64,000 bases of DNA from the NCBI GenBank assembly GCA_018825665.1, contig JAHJEG010000018.1, positions 21,832 to 85,831 of the forward strand. Direction: 5' to 3'. The first letter of the stretch is position 1; the number at the start of each line of letters is the position of its first letter. Shown in pieces: positions 44,281 through 53,468 of this stretch. The stretch is from a bacterium (GTDB lineage: Bacteria > Campylobacterota > Campylobacteria > Campylobacterales > Sulfurimonadaceae). Below the pieces are notes generated by a model, which saw only the letters and a program-made list of their open reading frames with translations, did no database searches and was not told where the DNA came from. The position numbers and the translations under genes were made by a program.

Positions 44281-45155
44281 TTAGACTATTGCTTATATTC
44301 CTGCTCCCTTTTACTTTGTATGCCTCAAAGATATTGAGTTACAACATCTATGACAGGACAGACAGAGTCGATGTGATGATAACCTTTGACACCCCGTATG
44401 AGGGTATAATAAAACAAAGTATCAACCCTTCAAAAATCATTATACAACTTGAAGATGCCAAAATAGAATCATCAAAAGTGAAGCAGTTGTCATCCAGGTT
44501 TTTAAACACTTTAACCATTACTCCCATGTCCACGCATACGCAGATTGTTGCGACTGTTCCTCCTTCAGTTGTTTTAAAAGCTTCAAAAACATCTGATTCC
44601 TACGGCTTGAGACTAAGGTTTACAGATATTCCGTCCCAGCAAACGAAGCAACATGTATCCGCAAACAACAATCCACTTGCTTCTCTTCCTACAAAACAAG
44701 AGGATGATATGTCCCAAAGCTACTATATAGTTATATCCATACTCCTAATCGGGATTGCTCTATTGTTCTTCATAAAGAAAAAAGTGACGCCCAAAAAAGG
44801 GAATCAGACGAGTTCATGGCTGTTTAAAGAAACCGCGGGTTCCGATTCCAAGGCAGCTCAAATAAAGAGTACAGAGATAAAAAATGTCAGCATACGTTTT
44901 CAAAAGACCATCAATAATGACAACAGTGTTGTCATGCTTGATTTTGGTGAACAGAGCTATTTGGTTTTAATGGGACACAGCAATATCTTACTTGATAAAT
45001 TTACCGACAACAAACCCATCACCGAAGATGATTTTGAGACTATACTCCAAAACAGACATCAGGAGCTCGATGAATTTTTAAGAGTGGACAATACGCAAAA
45101 AGAACCTCTGCAATCCTACAAGGAAAAAGCTTCTTCAATCTCTTACGAGGTTTGA
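44277..45155 (+). CDS. fliO: FliO-like flagellar export protein with a periplasmic AMIN-like domain
   Basis: 292 residues. A signal-anchor (MIRLLLIFLLPFTLYA) precedes a periplasmic beta domain of about 110 residues (DRVDVMITFDTPYEGII, IIIQLEDAKIES, QIVATVPPSVVLK) like an AMIN domain. One membrane segment follows (YYIVISILLIGIALLFFI), then a cytoplasmic domain whose KNVSIRFQKTINNDNSVVML and YLVLMGHSNILLDKF match FliO. Helicobacter FliO also has a large periplasmic part. FliO helps assemble the FliPQR export gate. Position after fliN agrees. The assignment rests on layout and weak motif similarity. Confidence 0.65.
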   Translation: MIRLLLIFLLPFTLYASKILSYNIYDRTDRVDVMITFDTPYEGIIKQSINPSKIIIQLEDAKIESSKVKQLSSRFLNTLTITPMSTHTQIVATVPPSVVLKASKTSDSYGLRLRFTDIPSQQTKQHVSANNNPLASLPTKQEDDMSQSYYIVISILLIGIALLFFIKKKVTPKKGNQTSSWLFKETAGSDSKAAQIKSTEIKNVSIRFQKTINNDNSVVMLDFGEQSYLVLMGHSNILLDKFTDNKPITEDDFETILQNRHQELDEFLRVDNTQKEPLQSYKEKASSISYEV

Positions 45156-45194
45156 TTTATAGAATTTTCAATTCTTTACTAAAAAGGAATGACT

Positions 45195-47939
45195 ATGCAA
45201 CATTTAATTGGCGAAAACTGGCATGCTCTGGATTACAATGAGATAATAGAACTTTTTGAAAGCGATATTGACGATGGTCTGCCTCCGCTTAGCATTAAAC
45301 ATAAAGAAGAGTTCTTTGGCTTAAATGAACTAAAAGAGGTGCATAAAGATTCAAAACTGAAGCAATTCTTTTTGCAGTTTAACAATGCACTGATATATAT
45401 CCTCCTTGCGGCTTCATTCGTAACCGCAGTTCTTGGAGAATGGATTGACAGCGGTGTTATATTTGCCGTTGTTATCATAAATGTCATAGTTGGATTTATA
45501 CAGGAATCCAAGGCCCAAGAAGCTATCGAGTCGCTAAAGAACATGGTTATCACCCAGGCTGTGGTCATTCGTGATGGCAAAAAGCATAATATCTCCTCAA
45601 AAGAGCTTGTCCCGGGTGATATCGTCCTATTGGAATCAGGATTTAAAATACCGGCTGATCTTAGAGTTATAGAGTTCAATGATTTAAGAGTCGATGAGTC
45701 CATGCTCACGGGGGAATCTCTGCCTGTTTTAAAGCACAGCGACGAGATGCACAAAGAGATCACACTCAATGACAGAAAAAACATGCTTTATTCCGGTACT
45801 TTCGTCACGTACGGAAGAGCCAAAGCGATAGTGGTAGCCACGGGGGAACACACCGAAATCGGCAAGATAGCACACTTGATAAGTGAAACCACATCTCTAC
45901 AAACTCCATTAACGAAAAAAATATCAGAATTCAGCAAGGTCCTCTTGTATCTGATTTTGGTATTGGCAACTATTAGTTTTTTCGTAGGCATACTCAGAGA
46001 ATACAGTGCCACCGAAATGTTTATGGCATCTGTTGCTCTTGCCGTGGGGGCTATTCCGGAAGGTCTGCCTGCCGCTGTTACCATCACTCTTGCGATAGGC
46101 GTAAACAGAATGGCCAAAAAAAATGCCATTATCAGAAAACTTCCTGCGGTTGAGACCCTTGGCAGCGTGACAACCATATGTTCAGATAAAACCGGGACTT
46201 TGACCCAAAACAAGATGTTTGTGACAAATATTTTCAGTTCAAACAAGATGTTTGAAGTTTCCGGTATCGGGTATGTACCCTCCGGCAGTTTTAGACACAG
46301 GGACGAACAACTGGACAAGCTGCCAATAGAAGTCACAGAGACACTCTTATCAAGCTATCTGTGTAATGAGTCCTATCTGATAGAAAACAACGGTGAATAC
46401 GAAATAAACGGCGACCCGACTGAAGGAGCGCTTATCGTTGCAGCGCTCAAAGGCGGCATAGAAGAATTTCATGCAGCCAAAGAATACAAACGTCTTGACA
46501 TACTGCCCTTTGAGTCAGACAGACAGTATATGGCAACACTCAATGAAAACACAAAACTTCAGATCAACGAGCTTCACCTCAAGGGATCTATAGAAAAAGT
46601 CTTGGATTTATGCCAGACGATGCTGGTTGATGAAAAAGAGATACAAATTGATTTAAAAACGGTTACTGCAAAAGCGGAGGAGTTGTCTTCAAACGGCTTA
46701 AGAGTTTTGGCTATTGCAAAAAAACAGACGCAAGATACAAAGATACATGGCGCTTCATTAAAAAACGGTTTTGTATTTTTGGGTCTTATGGCTATGATTG
46801 ATCCGCCAAGACAAGAAGCCATAGAAGCAATCAAAGAATCAAAAAAAGCCGGTATAAATGTGATTATGATTACAGGAGACCATGCACTTACCGCATTTTC
46901 CATCTCAAAGATGATGGGAATCACTCCTCAGAACTCATTATTTAACGATGTGGTTTTAAAAGGCAAAGATTTACATAATCTCAGCGATGAGGAGCTTATA
47001 AATAAACTCGATGTTGTCACGGTCTTTGCCCGGGTGGAGCCTGAACAAAAATTGAGAATAGTGGATGCCTTGCAGTCGCGAGGCGAAATAGTCGCCATGA
47101 CCGGAGACGGTGTGAATGACGCTCCGGCACTTAAACAGGCAGATATAGGGATAGCGATGGGCAAAGGGGGCACTGAGGTTGCAAAAGAGGCTTCAGACAT
47201 GATTCTCACAGATGATAATTTCAGCTCCATAGAAGCCGCGATAAAAGAGGGAAGAAATGTTTTTGACAATCTTATCAAGTTTATAACATGGACCCTGCCC
47301 ACAAATCTTGGAGAAGGTCTTGTCATTCTCTTTTCCATAATGATAGGGGTAACCCTGCCAATACTTCCTGTTCAGATACTATGGATCAATATGTCCACGG
47401 CAATTTTCCTCGGCCTTATGCTTGTTTTTGAGACCAAAGAGGATGATATTATGAGTCGCCCTCCGCGTGACCCTGCAAAACCGATTTTGTCCAAAGAGAT
47501 TATTATTATGATGTTTGGCGTAGGTTTTTATATGCTTATAGCTTCGTATGTAATGTTCAACTATTTTATCTCACACGGTATGAGTGAGAACTATGCAAGA
47601 ACGGTTGCTGTAAACATCTTTGTTTTTACTGAACTTTTTTATCTCTTTAGTTGTAAAAATTTACAAAAGTCTATTTTCAAGATTAATATTTTTGATAATA
47701 AATATTTACTTTACGGCGTAGGCACAATGGTGCTCTTTCAGGTAATGTTTACCCATACTTCACTGATGAATACGATGTTTAAAAGTGAACCAATTACAAT
47801 CCTCAGCTGGCTCGCCATTATTGTGATTTCATTCGGTGTGATTCCGCTTGTAGAGATAATCAAAAGTATAGTGTTTCAAAACAATACACCTAAAAAATCA
47901 GCCAAGCAGCAGAAAGTTCCACATGCCGAGAATGATTAG
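45195..47939 (+). CDS. P-type cation-transporting ATPase (P2, calcium type)
   Basis: About 914 residues. N-terminal cation ATPase domain, ten predicted membrane segments, TGES in ESMLTGESLP, phosphorylated D331 in SDKTGTLTQ, PEGLP in segment M4 (AIPEGLPAAVT), and hinge TGDGVNDAPALKQADIGIAMG. These fit PMR1/PacL-type Ca2+ pumps, though some relatives carry Na+ or Mn2+. ATG 45195 has AGGA six bases upstream; ATG 45189 overlaps that site. A dispersed 11-mer (47917-47927) encodes VPHAEN at the tail, and the stop lies in a shared terminator. Confidence 0.9.
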   Translation: MQHLIGENWHALDYNEIIELFESDIDDGLPPLSIKHKEEFFGLNELKEVHKDSKLKQFFLQFNNALIYILLAASFVTAVLGEWIDSGVIFAVVIINVIVGFIQESKAQEAIESLKNMVITQAVVIRDGKKHNISSKELVPGDIVLLESGFKIPADLRVIEFNDLRVDESMLTGESLPVLKHSDEMHKEITLNDRKNMLYSGTFVTYGRAKAIVVATGEHTEIGKIAHLISETTSLQTPLTKKISEFSKVLLYLILVLATISFFVGILREYSATEMFMASVALAVGAIPEGLPAAVTITLAIGVNRMAKKNAIIRKLPAVETLGSVTTICSDKTGTLTQNKMFVTNIFSSNKMFEVSGIGYVPSGSFRHRDEQLDKLPIEVTETLLSSYLCNESYLIENNGEYEINGDPTEGALIVAALKGGIEEFHAAKEYKRLDILPFESDRQYMATLNENTKLQINELHLKGSIEKVLDLCQTMLVDEKEIQIDLKTVTAKAEELSSNGLRVLAIAKKQTQDTKIHGASLKNGFVFLGLMAMIDPPRQEAIEAIKESKKAGINVIMITGDHALTAFSISKMMGITPQNSLFNDVVLKGKDLHNLSDEELINKLDVVTVFARVEPEQKLRIVDALQSRGEIVAMTGDGVNDAPALKQADIGIAMGKGGTEVAKEASDMILTDDNFSSIEAAIKEGRNVFDNLIKFITWTLPTNLGEGLVILFSIMIGVTLPILPVQILWINMSTAIFLGLMLVFETKEDDIMSRPPRDPAKPILSKEIIIMMFGVGFYMLIASYVMFNYFISHGMSENYARTVAVNIFVFTELFYLFSCKNLQKSIFKINIFDNKYLLYGVGTMVLFQVMFTHTSLMNTMFKSEPITILSWLAIIVISFGVIPLVEIIKSIVFQNNTPKKSAKQQKVPHAEND
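47917..47927 (-). repeat. Dispersed 11-mer, exact copy
   Basis: TTCCACATGCC on the plus strand in the last codons of the P-type ATPase gene, eight bases before the terminator hairpin. Confidence 0.8.
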
Positions 47940-47964
47940 AAATAATTTAGCTATTATTTCTAAT
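47935..47964. terminator. Bidirectional palindromic terminator containing both stop codons
   Basis: ATTAGAAATAAT and ATTATTTCTAAT form a perfect 12-bp stem around TTAGCT. The left arm includes the TAG of the ATPase gene (47937-47939), the right arm the TAG of the minus-strand gene (47960-47962). The stem is A+T-rich, so efficiency is uncertain. Confidence 0.7.
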
Positions 47965-49093
47965 TATCCTGCAAATATCTTTCTTTTAAAAGATGTTTAA
48001 TGGTATTGAGATTCGATATGCTTAACTCATAACTGTTATTCATTAATTTGTTTGTATGATAAACTTCCGTCACGGTTATCCCGTAGGGGTCTTTTTTCTC
48101 TTTCGTCATTACACCAAAGTCATCAAATGAATACAGGTACAGCGTCTTTCTTGTAAGTTGAATATAGTAGGTGAGAACAATCTCGTCTGTATGTTTTTTT
48201 TCTATGGCAACGACGACTCTTTGAGTGGCCTCATATTCTCCATCTAAGCCCAGCACTTTTTTTGCCTCGTCTATGTTTAAATAACCGATATAAAATTTTG
48301 CATACAAATCGTGATATCTTTGTATTTTTGGATTCATTAAAAAGTTCATGTCGATTATATGGTTTTTATGGCTTCTTATTGTTTTGGTGATCCATGACAT
48401 AGTGTTGTAATATCTAAAAGGATGAAGTTTAAGCGTATGTGCCTCTACCATTTTTTTAGACTTTACTTTTGCTTTTGGAAGCAAGGTCTTTGAGGCAGGC
48501 TTTTTTATATACTCAAGGACGCTTTGAGCTGAGAACTCTTTCGTAAACCAGACTTTACAGTAATCCGGGAACTGTTTTGTTCCGGTAGCGCCCTCATTGA
48601 GTATAATAAGTGCTTTTATCTCATAGTTTGGAAAAATAATTTCAAGGAGTGCTTTTTTCTTCCGGAGTCTTTTTCTTAGCTTCAAGACTGATTTAACAAG
48701 AGTCATCTCGACAAAATACAACTCTGTTTTGGTAAAGAACATAGCGTCGAATTCACTTATCTCTTTACTTTTTGTACGGTAGACAATTTGCTGCTTTTCA
48801 CTTATAGAGAGTGTATTTGCATGCGCTTTGTGTTTGTTTTGATGAAAACCCTTCAAAACAAACTTTTCGATATCGTCATCCGTCAGGGCATATCTCAAAA
48901 GTTTTTCATACACAAAATTTTCAAACACCTCCCCCTCAAATGAACGGTAAGAACTGAGATAAGAGGGATCTTCCTCATCTACTCCTTTTTTTATCAAAGA
49001 CAACAGATGTTTCGTATTATATTCATAGTGATAGATATTATCAGATATGTCGCCCTCATCTAATTTTTTTATCGATTGGCTAATATCTAACAT
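47960..49093 (-). CDS. Protein of unknown function with a degenerate nuclease-like core
   Basis: 377 residues, family not recognised. Residues 50-135 recall a PD-(D/E)XK core: FEGEVFENFVYEKLL (E53/E55), EFDAMFFTKTELYFVEMTLVKS (D116, E129), but the final lysine is replaced (EMT), so catalysis is doubtful. A lysine-rich stretch follows (LRKRLRKKKALLEI) and a C-terminal domain with VVVAIEKKHTDEIVLTYYIQL. No membrane segment. It follows dusB by 15 bases on the same strand. DNA or RNA binding is an inference only. Confidence 0.65.
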   Translation of the reverse strand: MLDISQSIKKLDEGDISDNIYHYEYNTKHLLSLIKKGVDEEDPSYLSSYRSFEGEVFENFVYEKLLRYALTDDDIEKFVLKGFHQNKHKAHANTLSISEKQQIVYRTKSKEISEFDAMFFTKTELYFVEMTLVKSVLKLRKRLRKKKALLEIIFPNYEIKALIILNEGATGTKQFPDYCKVWFTKEFSAQSVLEYIKKPASKTLLPKAKVKSKKMVEAHTLKLHPFRYYNTMSWITKTIRSHKNHIIDMNFLMNPKIQRYHDLYAKFYIGYLNIDEAKKVLGLDGEYEATQRVVVAIEKKHTDEIVLTYYIQLTRKTLYLYSFDDFGVMTKEKKDPYGITVTEVYHTNKLMNNSYELSISNLNTIKHLLKERYLQDN

Positions 49094-49108
49094 GTTTGCA
49101 CCATACTT

Positions 49109-50062
49109 TTATGAGACCATCCCGCTATTTTTAAAAAAGTGATCTATTACACCTCTGAACTCGCTAACATCATCTATACGATTTACATCGTTTCTAAGTA
49201 CTGATGCCCCTCTGTAGCCTTTAGAGTAAGTATGTATATGCTTTCTAAACATAGGTACTCCCCTCGGTCCGTAAAACTCGATCATCTTGTCAAAATGTTC
49301 CATGACGATCTCATGTTTTATCTCCTGTTCTATATCGACTGAACCGGTTTTAAGCTGATGAAAAATCCAAGGAGCACCAACAGCCCCGCGACCGATCATA
49401 ACTCCGTCAGCTCCCGTATGCTCAAGCACCCATTTGGCTTTTTCATAAGAATCAATATCTCCGTTTGCAATGACAGGTATACTTAAAGCTTCTTTTATCT
49501 CTTTTATCGCGTCATAGTCCACCGCTGCTTTAAATCTGCCGGCACGCGTTCTTCCGTGAACTGCCAGAAAATCAGCTCCGCTGTCTTCAACCATCTTGGC
49601 AATATCTATATGATTTTTTTTCTCAAATCCAAGTCTGATTTTAACACTTGTCAGACTCTTATTGGAGGTATCTTTTATGGTTTTTATTATTTCGCCCATC
49701 AATGGCAAGTTTAAAAGGAGCGAACTTCCACTTCCGTGACCTACAACCTTGGGAACAGGACAGCCACAGTTCAAGTCAATGATATCAATCCCCTCCTGGG
49801 TGTTTAGAATCTCAACGGCTTTTTTTACAATATCAACATTCGCACCCGCTATCTGAACGGAATAAGGGTCTTCGTTTGGACTTTTTTCTATCATATGAAG
49901 TGTTTTACTTGAGCCGTGGGCGAGCGCATTTGAACTCAGCATCTCACTCACCGTCAAATCTGCCCCAAATTTTTTCACTACACTTCTAAAGGGAAGATCT
50001 GTAAATCCGGCAAGAGGAGCCAATACATAAATTGGCTTATCAAAAGATAGTTTTTCTAACAT
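49109..50062 (-). CDS. dusB: tRNA-dihydrouridine synthase (DusB type)
   Basis: Reduces uridine to dihydrouridine in the tRNA D-loop with FMN and NADPH. 317 residues of TIM-barrel: LAPLAGFTDLPFRSV, QIAGANVD, DLNCGCPVPKV (catalytic cysteine; NMGCP in most homologues), VKIRLGF, VHGRTRAGRF, ANGDIDSY and MIGRGAVGAPWIF. The C-terminal helical domain is short. A dispersed 11-mer lies 18 bases upstream of the start. Confidence 0.92.
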   Translation of the reverse strand: MLEKLSFDKPIYVLAPLAGFTDLPFRSVVKKFGADLTVSEMLSSNALAHGSSKTLHMIEKSPNEDPYSVQIAGANVDIVKKAVEILNTQEGIDIIDLNCGCPVPKVVGHGSGSSLLLNLPLMGEIIKTIKDTSNKSLTSVKIRLGFEKKNHIDIAKMVEDSGADFLAVHGRTRAGRFKAAVDYDAIKEIKEALSIPVIANGDIDSYEKAKWVLEHTGADGVMIGRGAVGAPWIFHQLKTGSVDIEQEIKHEIVMEHFDKMIEFYGPRGVPMFRKHIHTYSKGYRGASVLRNDVNRIDDVSEFRGVIDHFFKNSGMVS

Positions 50063-50079
50063 TGGGTATTACCTTAACA

Positions 50080-50111
50080 TTCCACATGCCAAGATAATCT
50101 TGAACTGTGGA
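50080..50111. repeat. Dispersed 11-mer (50080-50090) forming one arm of an imperfect hairpin
   Basis: TTCCACATGCC is exact at 50080-50090. TCCAC (50081-50085) pairs with GTGGA (50107-50111) and CAAGAT with ATCTTG inside, with a symmetrical 4x4 internal loop. It lies five bases after the stop of the minus-strand membrane-protein gene. A run of seven T follows on the plus strand, which has no gene here; on the minus strand there is no U-tract. Confidence 0.65.
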
Positions 50112-50116
50112 TTTTT

Positions 50117-51133
50117 TTATATAAATAAGTTAATATTGAAGTGCTTATTACACTCTTTTAGTGCACGGTATGCTTTAAAATTCAAATATTCATCCGGCTG
50201 TGAATCCAATAAAATCTCATCAATAGGATCAAACATCTCTAAATCAAACAATGTATAGAGATAAGCGTCCATCACCTCTTCCTTGCTTTCACTTAGAGTT
50301 TCAAACAGTTTCATTCTCTGCTCTGGAATCATAGATGTTGACAATATTTTAGAAATCTCAATATAATCATTTGAACCGAGTTCTAATGTCTTAATCAAAG
50401 ATATTAGTGCCTGGTTTGAAATTTCCAATGTGTTTTCAGAGCTGTTTACTCTGGCTAATATTTCAAATAAAGCTTGTTTTGTTAAAAATGCTTTATACTT
50501 TTCTATTGCGTATAAAGGTGAAGTTTTCACAAAATCAATATAAGCTTCCGAGCATAAGCTCTTATCATATTTATTTGAATGGGTCAGGATATGTTCAGCG
50601 TTGATATCGCCTTTTTTATACCTGTTTCTTTCATTTTGTATAACCAGCATATTCGTAGACGCCAAAGAATACTTCTTAAGATCTACAACCTCTCCGTTTT
50701 TAATATCTTCTATTAACTTAAGAACATTGTTTATCTTTTCGTCAGATGTGTCTATCTTGCTTACATTATTCGGCAAAAGTATAGTGTTGTCTATGAGTGA
50801 ACCCAAAAGCTTATATCTGTCTGTCTTATACGAGGACACTCTATCCTCTTTGCCAAGATACGCATCAATTATAGAATCAACAAACTTGTTGTAATCCTTT
50901 TCAAACTTTCTGAGCTTGAAATTTCCTAAGATTGAATAAAAAGCCATATGCATAACGCTCGCGATATACAAAAGAACAATTGGAACGATAACCCATACAG
51001 CGATATTTAAAGATGGCAATGGGATACCGAAGAAATCTATACTCATAGCATCCTGGGTTATGTATGCATATACATACCATCCCACTAAAAGAATAAAGAA
51101 TAATGTCGCTATCGTATATCGCTTTATGTACAT
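50117..51133 (-). CDS. Membrane-anchored helical protein of unknown function
   Basis: 338 residues. Two N-terminal membrane segments (ATLFFILLVGWYVYAYI, LNIAVWVIVPIVLLYIASVMHMAFY) leave a cytoplasmic, mainly helical domain of about 265 residues with charged, repeat-like helices (KYKAFLTKQALFEILARV, SLIKTLELGSNDYIEISKIL). No known motif. It follows dksA by 12 bases in the accD-thiE-rlmH-dksA series, so it is probably cotranscribed, though the operon's other genes do not reveal its task. Confidence 0.7.
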   Translation of the reverse strand: MYIKRYTIATLFFILLVGWYVYAYITQDAMSIDFFGIPLPSLNIAVWVIVPIVLLYIASVMHMAFYSILGNFKLRKFEKDYNKFVDSIIDAYLGKEDRVSSYKTDRYKLLGSLIDNTILLPNNVSKIDTSDEKINNVLKLIEDIKNGEVVDLKKYSLASTNMLVIQNERNRYKKGDINAEHILTHSNKYDKSLCSEAYIDFVKTSPLYAIEKYKAFLTKQALFEILARVNSSENTLEISNQALISLIKTLELGSNDYIEISKILSTSMIPEQRMKLFETLSESKEEVMDAYLYTLFDLEMFDPIDEILLDSQPDEYLNFKAYRALKECNKHFNINLFI

Positions 51134-51145
51134 ATTAAATCCTTG

Positions 51146-51496
51146 TTATTTTGTTTTTTCCACTATCTCTCTGCAGTCTATACAGTATATAGCATGTGGT
51201 TTTACTTTTAATCTTTGAAAACCTATAAGATCCTCGCACATTTCACATATACCATAGTCACCGGCTGAAATTTTCGCCAATGTAACATTTATCTCTCTTA
51301 GTTCTTTCTCTTGCTGATGAACGATAGCACTTTCTATCATTGAGTTATTGTTCGCAGCCGCGTAATCACCTTCGTCATTTAACTCCAAAGAATTAAGTTG
51401 ATCCAGTTCGTCATTCACCCCGGAAATATTTTTTAAAATCTGTTTTTTACGACTCTCTAAAATTTCTTTAAAATATTTTAGTTCACTTTGTTGCAC
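51146..51496 (-). CDS. dksA: DksA/TraR-type zinc-finger transcription factor
   Basis: Binds the RNA polymerase secondary channel and, with ppGpp, adjusts promoters of translation genes. 116 residues: a helical hairpin with EGDYAAANNNSMIES at the tip (acidic residues D41 and D44 fit DksA more than TraR), and a C4 zinc finger with C84, C87, C105 and C108 (CEMC, CIDC). The start is GTG 51496, with AGGA seven bases upstream. Confidence 0.9.
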   Translation of the reverse strand: MQQSELKYFKEILESRKKQILKNISGVNDELDQLNSLELNDEGDYAAANNNSMIESAIVHQQEKELREINVTLAKISAGDYGICEMCEDLIGFQRLKVKPHAIYCIDCREIVEKTK

Positions 51497-51505
51497 TGAC
51501 TTTCC

Positions 51506-51964
51506 TCACTTATGATATGGATGATTGCTTAATATAGAGAATCCCCTATAAATCTGTTCTAGCAAAACGGCTTTTGCTATTTTATGACTCATAGTTAACT
51601 TGCCCAGGCTGATTACAACATCGCTTTTTTTTAAAAAGCTGTCCTCAAAACCGTAAGCTCCACCTATAAAAAATTTAACGGACATTTTATCATTTAAAAG
51701 CTTACTAAATTCAAAACTGTCGATTAATTTTCCATCAGGGTGCAAAGTAACATTAAAACCACCCCCTAAATAGGGTTCTAAAACCCTTGTATATGCCTGC
51801 TTTGAGGCTTCTGGTGAAATAGTGTGTGATTTCGCTACATCTTTTGGAAAAAGTTCAACATCATTCACTTTTGCAAAGCGGGAAATCATTTTTTGAAGCT
51901 CTTTATACAAAGGATCGTATGTATTTCTCTCTTTTTTGGCTATAGACACAATATCAATATTCAT
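51506..51964 (-). CDS. rlmH: 23S rRNA pseudouridine-1915 N3-methyltransferase RlmH
   Basis: Methylates m3-pseudouridine 1915 in helix 69 of 23S rRNA on the 70S ribosome. 152 residues of the SPOUT knot: [11 protein letters not shown] (SAM-binding), [22 protein letters not shown] and the C-terminal SNHPYHK, which is the family's typical tail. It overlaps thiE by one base (TAATG). Confidence 0.95.
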   Translation of the reverse strand: MNIDIVSIAKKERNTYDPLYKELQKMISRFAKVNDVELFPKDVAKSHTISPEASKQAYTRVLEPYLGGGFNVTLHPDGKLIDSFEFSKLLNDKMSVKFFIGGAYGFEDSFLKKSDVVISLGKLTMSHKIAKAVLLEQIYRGFSILSNHPYHK

Positions 51965-52524
51965 TATAATAGTCCGCTTCCCATTACATGATAGGTAACA
52001 TGCTTGAATAGATCACTTTTCTTCACACCGCCTATGGCCGCTACAAAATGTTTTGATTCTGCTGCGATAGCATCCAACTGTGGTCCAAGGATACAACTGA
52101 CATCAGTTTTGGTATTTGTACTTCTGTATGCGCCTAAACCTATGTAGTTCAAATCCAACTCGTTTGCCTGCAGGACTTCTTCCAGATTGTGCGTTGAGAT
52201 ACCCAATATCTTGTCATGGTTGATGACACTTCTTATAATTTTGACAGCTTTTGCAATATCCGGATCGATCTCTCTTAAATCTTCCTGTCCAAGATGCACT
52301 CCGTCGCAAAACTCAATCAATTCATATGCATCATTGACAATCAAAAAACCATCATACATTTTTCTTATTTTTATGAGTTGCTGCTTAATAAATGCGATAT
52401 CAGAACTTTTGTTTCTGTACTGAATAATCTCTGCATTATGAAGCTTTGCTGTTTCTATAAAACTTTCCAAAGATATAGATCTTGAATCCAATAATTCCTG
52501 ATCGCAGAGTGCATATAAACGCAT
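51964..52524 (-). CDS. thiE: Thiamine phosphate synthase-like protein
   Basis: Would join hydroxymethylpyrimidine diphosphate and thiazole phosphate. 186 residues, a little short for ThiE. Motifs are present but loosened: IIQYRNKSS (QxRxK), [46 protein letters not shown] (for GPxxxTxTK) and AAIGGV. It may be a true ThiE or a paralogue of the TenI type. It lies between accD and rlmH. Confidence 0.75.
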   Translation of the reverse strand: MRLYALCDQELLDSRSISLESFIETAKLHNAEIIQYRNKSSDIAFIKQQLIKIRKMYDGFLIVNDAYELIEFCDGVHLGQEDLREIDPDIAKAVKIIRSVINHDKILGISTHNLEEVLQANELDLNYIGLGAYRSTNTKTDVSCILGPQLDAIAAESKHFVAAIGGVKKSDLFKHVTYHVMGSGLL

Positions 52525-52534
52525 ATCTTAAGTA

Positions 52535-53380
52535 TTAAACTTTCAGCAGTGTTAGAATATCTGAGAGTGTCTCTTTTAGCTCGTTTCGGTTTACAACCAT
52601 GTCGATGGAACCTTTTTCAAGTAAAAATTCTGCTCTTTGAAATCCATCTGGCAAATCAGAGCCTATAGTCTGCTTTATTACCCTTTGACCGGCAAAACCT
52701 ACAAGAGCCCCAGGTTCGGCAATAATAATATCTCCAAGCGTAGCAAACGATGCACTCACGCCACCCATGGTAGGATCCGTAAGAACTGAGATATACGGCA
52801 GTTTATGGTTGGAGAGCTTTGCCAAGGCTGCGGATGTCTTGCTCATCTGCATCAAAGAAAAAGTACTTTCTTGCATTCGGGCACCACCGCTGGCACTAAT
52901 TATAATAAGACCTTCTCTTTTTTCAATCGAACGGTTGACAGCACGCACTATTTTTTCACCTTCGACTGACCCTAAAGAACCGCCCATAAATGCGAAGTCA
53001 AAGATTACAATCTGAACAGGCACTCCGTTCATCTGACATTCACCGCTCACCACAGAGGAGCTTCTTCCTGTCTTTTTAGTGCCCTCTTCGATTCTTTTGG
53101 CATAAGATTTTTTATCGACAAATTTAAGCGGATCAATCGGTTTTAAGTTCTCATCGAACTCTACAAACGTACCTTCATCAGCCAAAAGAGAAATTCTCTC
53201 TTTTACACCTATGCGAAGATGATATCCACATTTTGGACAGACATAATTTTGATTTTCAACTTCTTTGTAGTACATAAGTGACTGGCACGACTGACATTTA
53301 ATCCAATGGGCAGGCGCCTCACTTTTTGTTGCTTGTTGTTTTGTGCTAGTATTTCTAGAAAAAAGGTTTAAGAGGTTCAA
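52535..53380 (-). CDS. accD: Acetyl-CoA carboxylase carboxyltransferase subunit beta
   Basis: With AccA moves the carboxyl group from biotin to acetyl-CoA, the first step of fatty acid synthesis. 281 residues. N-terminal zinc ribbon CQSC...CPKC (about 35-57), then the crotonase-like core with FDFAFMGGSLGSVEGEK, ASGGARMQES and GGVSASFA. The start is TTG 53380 with AAGGA six bases upstream. It heads the accD-thiE-rlmH-dksA run. Confidence 0.96.
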   Translation of the reverse strand: MNLLNLFSRNTSTKQQATKSEAPAHWIKCQSCQSLMYYKEVENQNYVCPKCGYHLRIGVKERISLLADEGTFVEFDENLKPIDPLKFVDKKSYAKRIEEGTKKTGRSSSVVSGECQMNGVPVQIVIFDFAFMGGSLGSVEGEKIVRAVNRSIEKREGLIIISASGGARMQESTFSLMQMSKTSAALAKLSNHKLPYISVLTDPTMGGVSASFATLGDIIIAEPGALVGFAGQRVIKQTIGSDLPDGFQRAEFLLEKGSIDMVVNRNELKETLSDILTLLKV

Positions 53381-53468
53381 AAAGTATCCTTAATATAAAA
53401 TGGGAATGATTATACCAAATTTACACTTATTATAAAGAATATTATTACATTTAAAAGCTTGGGAAGTT

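Noticed and set aside
51192..51202. AGCATGTGGTT in dksA as a copy of the 11-mer
   Set aside because: Three mismatches to the 11-mer; within chance expectation for such partial matches.
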